A stretch of DNA of 64,000 bases from Ruegeria sp. ANG-S4 (GTDB lineage Bacteria > Pseudomonadota > Alphaproteobacteria > Rhodobacterales > Rhodobacteraceae). Location of the stretch: positions 124,001 to 188,000 of the forward strand of contig NZ_JWLK01000006.1 in assembly GCF_000814005.1 (NCBI RefSeq), given 5' to 3'. Of this stretch, positions 61,772 to 64,000 are shown piece by piece (within the stretch, counting starts at the first letter, position 1; every line of letters begins with the position of its first letter). A program made the position numbers and the translations under genes. Below the pieces are notes generated by a model, which did not search any database, was not told the DNA's origin, and saw nothing but the letters and a program-made list of their open reading frames with translations.

Positions 61772-62611
61772 TCAGTTCGATAGCCCCGAGGACACGTCCG
61801 CCTCGGCTGGCGATACAGCGCGCTGATACAGGTGCCATGTGGTGTGACCGAGGATCGGCAAGGTAAAGATCAGACCTAAAAAGGCCGGAACCAGCGACAA
61901 CAGCATGGTTGCCGATATGATCATCGCCCAAGTCAGCATGACCACCGGGTTTTCCGTAACAACACGAACAGACGTCAGCATCGCGGAAACAAAATCGGTT
62001 TCCCGGTCGAGCAGCATCGGCATGGCAACGACCGTGACCGAAAACAGGACAATCGACAGGAACGCACCCACACAGGTGCCAACAGCGAGGAATGTCCAGC
62101 CTTGCGGCGTAAAGAATACCGTGTGCAAAAAACCGTCGAAGTCCGAAAACGAGGCGTTTTGCAAGATAATCGCCAGCCACAGACGTACCTGATAAATCCA
62201 AACCCAGAAAATGAACAGGGTGACGAACGCCATCCAACCCATCTCGCGCTTACGTTGATTTGCCATCACGGTAAGGATCTCGGACCATCCGAACGGTTCA
62301 CCGTTTTGCAATCGCCGGGACATTTCATAAAGCCCGGCAGCGGCAAACGGCGCAACCAGTGGAAAGCCGACAATTGCGGGAATGATCATCCAGATCTTGC
62401 CCAGCCAGACCAGGACCCAGACCATAAGAATCCCAAAAAGCGCATAGAACAGGCCGAAGAAACCGCTCATGAAAGGGCGTGCCAAAAAATCGGAAAAGCC
62501 GGCCTTTAGCGAGGCCGTGATATCATCGGCGGTCACCGTCCTGATCTCTGGCATCGGTTGTCGCGGCGTCAGGTTGTCCGGCGATTTGGAACCTGCGGTT
62601 TTGGATGTCAT
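61772..62611 (-). CDS. DUF2189 family membrane protein
   Basis: 279 residues. After a polar N terminus (to about residue 35) there are six to seven hydrophobic helices. The repeated ALKAGFSDFLARPFMSGFFGLFYALFGILMVW block and PFAAAGLYEMSRRLQNGEPFGWSEIL are typical of DUF2189, a family of inner-membrane proteins often annotated as cytochrome c oxidase subunit I-like. No metal ligands are obvious. It converges with ychF. Function unknown. Confidence 0.85.
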   Translation of the reverse strand: MTSKTAGSKSPDNLTPRQPMPEIRTVTADDITASLKAGFSDFLARPFMSGFFGLFYALFGILMVWVLVWLGKIWMIIPAIVGFPLVAPFAAAGLYEMSRRLQNGEPFGWSEILTVMANQRKREMGWMAFVTLFIFWVWIYQVRLWLAIILQNASFSDFDGFLHTVFFTPQGWTFLAVGTCVGAFLSIVLFSVTVVAMPMLLDRETDFVSAMLTSVRVVTENPVVMLTWAMIISATMLLSLVPAFLGLIFTLPILGHTTWHLYQRAVSPAEADVSSGLSN

Positions 62612-62873
62612 GACAGCCTCCTCTCAGAACTCGGCGCATCCTTGGTTTGATTACCAACACACCCAGCAGTGAAACTGGTATCCCCCATCCTTGCACAAGA
62701 GTGTATCAGATGAAGCCGCAGAGCAAGAAGGGGGGAGGACCTTGGGTCGTGCTTGCCCGTCGATATGTGTTAACTGGCCATAATGGGCTGAATCCATTCG
62801 CCAGTGCCCACTTTCCCAAGACCCCTAAAAACCGCTAGTGTAGCGTTCGACCTGCCATCAGAGAAAACCTCGA

Positions 62874-63755
62874 ATGATCGAAATCCGCGACCTGCAATTG
62901 CTCAGCGCGTTGGCGCGGCATCGCCACTTCGCCAAGGCGGCGGAAGAGTGCGGGATATCTCAGCCCGCGTTTTCGATGCGCATCCGCAACCTTGAAGATC
63001 GGCTGGGCGTGTCCATCGTCCGCCGGGCCAACCGGTTTCAGGGTCTGACCGACGAAGGTGAGTTGATCGTCCAGCGGGCGCGGCGCATTCTTGATGAAAC
63101 CAAGGCGCTGGAACAACAGGTGCTTGCCTCAAAGGGTGAGATCACGGGCACGCTGATCCTCGGCGTGATCCCGACCGCGATTGCTTTCACCGGGCGTCTG
63201 ACCAAACGACTGCGCGCGGCGCATCCCCGGATCGTAACGCGCATCGAAACCATGTCCGCCACAGCGATTCAGCACCGTCTGGACGAAGGAAGCCTGGACG
63301 CGGGCATCACCTATGGTGACAGCATCGGCACCGATCTTCGACGGGTTCAGGCCCTGTACGAAGAAACCTATGTGCTTTTGGTGCCGTCTCACATGGTCGA
63401 CGAAACCGGCCCGATCCCTTGGGCGCGCGTGGCTGAATTCCCGTTGAGCCTGCTGGAGCCGCAGATGCAGAACCGGCGCATTCTGGATCGCATTTTCGCG
63501 GAACAGGGTCTGCACCCGGATATTGTCGCGGAAACCAGCGGTTTTACGGCCTCGATGGTCATGGCACGCGAAGGATTGGCGGCGACCGTCGTCCCCCGCG
63601 TTTTGGTTCGCGCCTTGGGAGATCTGAAGGGGACAAAGGTCCTGCCCTTGGTCGATCCGGTTGTCAGCAAACCGATTTGTCTGGCGACTTTGACACGGGA
63701 TCCCGAATTGCCAACCGTCGAGGCTTTGCGGGCTGTGGTGACGTCTTTGCGGTGA
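62874..63755 (+). CDS. LysR family transcriptional regulator (probable formate dehydrogenase regulator)
   Basis: 293 residues. The N-terminal winged helix reads MIEIRDLQLLSALARHRHFAKAAEECGISQPAFSMRIRNLEDRLGVSIVRR, a classic LysR start with an H/F variation. The rest is a periplasmic-binding-like effector domain. It lies on the same strand directly before a formate dehydrogenase subunit gene, as LysR genes do before fds operons of related bacteria. It probably activates that operon; the effector is not known from the sequence. Confidence 0.9.
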   Translation: MIEIRDLQLLSALARHRHFAKAAEECGISQPAFSMRIRNLEDRLGVSIVRRANRFQGLTDEGELIVQRARRILDETKALEQQVLASKGEITGTLILGVIPTAIAFTGRLTKRLRAAHPRIVTRIETMSATAIQHRLDEGSLDAGITYGDSIGTDLRRVQALYEETYVLLVPSHMVDETGPIPWARVAEFPLSLLEPQMQNRRILDRIFAEQGLHPDIVAETSGFTASMVMAREGLAATVVPRVLVRALGDLKGTKVLPLVDPVVSKPICLATLTRDPELPTVEALRAVVTSLR

Positions 63756-63779
63756 TAAGCTGTCGTTATCGTGCCATTT

Positions 63780-63802
63780 CGATATGCGATTTGACGATAT
63801 GC
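63780..63802 (+). promoter_or_regulatory. Direct repeat before the formate dehydrogenase operon, candidate LysR site
   Basis: CGATATGC occurs at 63780-63787 and again at 63795-63802, with a period of 15 bases, about 40 bases before the next ATG. The gap also holds GATAA...TTATC. The location fits an activator site for the LysR protein encoded just upstream. Confidence 0.4.
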
Positions 63803-63840
63803 TAGTCTGATGAGACACGGGGCCTCAATCGGAGGGCATC

Positions 63841-64000
63841 ATGGCACCATTAGATACCAAGCCATCAGGCGCACCCAAGGGCGTCTGGAAGTCAGGTAAA
63901 GGCAAGGGGCGGCACACGCCCAAAGGCCGTCAATTCACGGATGAGGCGCAGGCCGAAATCGCACGCCTGCTGGGCGATCGCCCACGCCGCCGCGACCTGC
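63841..64000 (+). CDS. NAD-dependent formate dehydrogenase gamma subunit (NADH dehydrogenase 24-kDa-like), N-terminal part
   Basis: The first 53 codons lie in the window and the frame runs off the edge. The start reads APLDTKPSGAP, then VWKSGKGKGRHTPKGRQFTDEAQAEI and LLGDRPRRRDL, which I recognise as the N terminus of the NuoE/FdsG-type subunit of Rhodobacteraceae formate dehydrogenases. This subunit carries a 2Fe-2S cluster and helps to pass electrons from formate to NAD. RBS CGGAGGG precedes the ATG. Confidence 0.75.
   Translation, partial: MAPLDTKPSGAPKGVWKSGKGKGRHTPKGRQFTDEAQAEIARLLGDRPRRRDL

Noticed and set aside
62780-62805. GGCTGAATCCATTCGCC as a LysR operator
   Set aside because: The arms pair only with a bulge (GGC-T-GAAT / ATTC-GCC), and it lies upstream of the LysR gene without the T-N11-A layout. 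Too weak to list.

Overview
This 64 kb window is chromosomal DNA from an alphaproteobacterium of the family Rhodobacteraceae, most likely the marine Roseobacter group. The evidence is gene order and family content: a SAM/SAH-type riboswitch before metK, fabI-fabB-fabA divergent from irr, ihfB-lapA-trpF-orf-trpB in one run, the start of an NAD-linked formate dehydrogenase operon behind a LysR gene, and a pyrrolysine-free MttB-type methyltransferase beside a GcvT-type FAD oxidoreductase. Genes are tightly packed and many are joined by 4-base ATGA or GTGA overlaps. I see no prophage, insertion sequence, CRISPR array, rRNA or tRNA gene.

Layout: (1) 1-4236, minus: a translationally coupled operon of four glycosyltransferase-type genes (one cut by the window edge) with a histidine phosphatase in its middle. 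(2) 4604-6991: a large MscS-type channel. (3) 7041-14266, minus: a peptide-type ABC importer (fused ATPase, binding protein, two permeases) coupled to a CoA transferase. (4) 14499-15716: a small methyltransferase and a glutathione S-transferase whose 3' end carries a 22-bp tandem duplication. (5) 15850-20480: an amine-demethylation-type operon (GcvT-family FAD oxidoreductase, MttB-family protein, TetR regulator) behind a cluster of palindromes. (6) 20564-24917: an unassigned protein, a DUF3307 membrane protein, and an ABC-exporter-like protein whose nucleotide-binding motifs look dead, fused to a cyclic-nucleotide-binding domain. (7) 24953-31621, minus: a catabolic block (enolase superfamily, MFS, three alpha/beta hydrolases including a PcaD-type lactonase, a PLP dehydratase, a HAD dehalogenase).

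(8) 31744-43954: an FKBP-type isomerase, fatty-acid synthesis genes facing irr, a PhyH dioxygenase, a conserved unassigned protein, then miaB, an outer-membrane barrel, phoH-ybeY-corC-lnt. (9) 43988-52391: riboswitch-metK, trmB, aroA-cmk, a small basic protein, rpsA, ihfB, lapA, trpF. (10) 52459-64000: trpB, a methyltransferase, DUF2237, a serine hydrolase, pth, rplY, an lldD-type oxidase, trpA, a PagL-like protein, ychF, a DUF2189 membrane protein, a LysR regulator and the first 53 codons of a formate-dehydrogenase subunit.

Most of the window is housekeeping. The parts most worth a second look are the ABC-like/cyclic-nucleotide protein with its missing start codon, the MttB-type operon without a visible corrinoid partner, the dispersed intergenic hairpin element present twice, the rpsA leader, and the operator-like palindromes at 15.8 and 35.1 kb. 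Names of families rest on recognition from memory of motifs; no searches were run.
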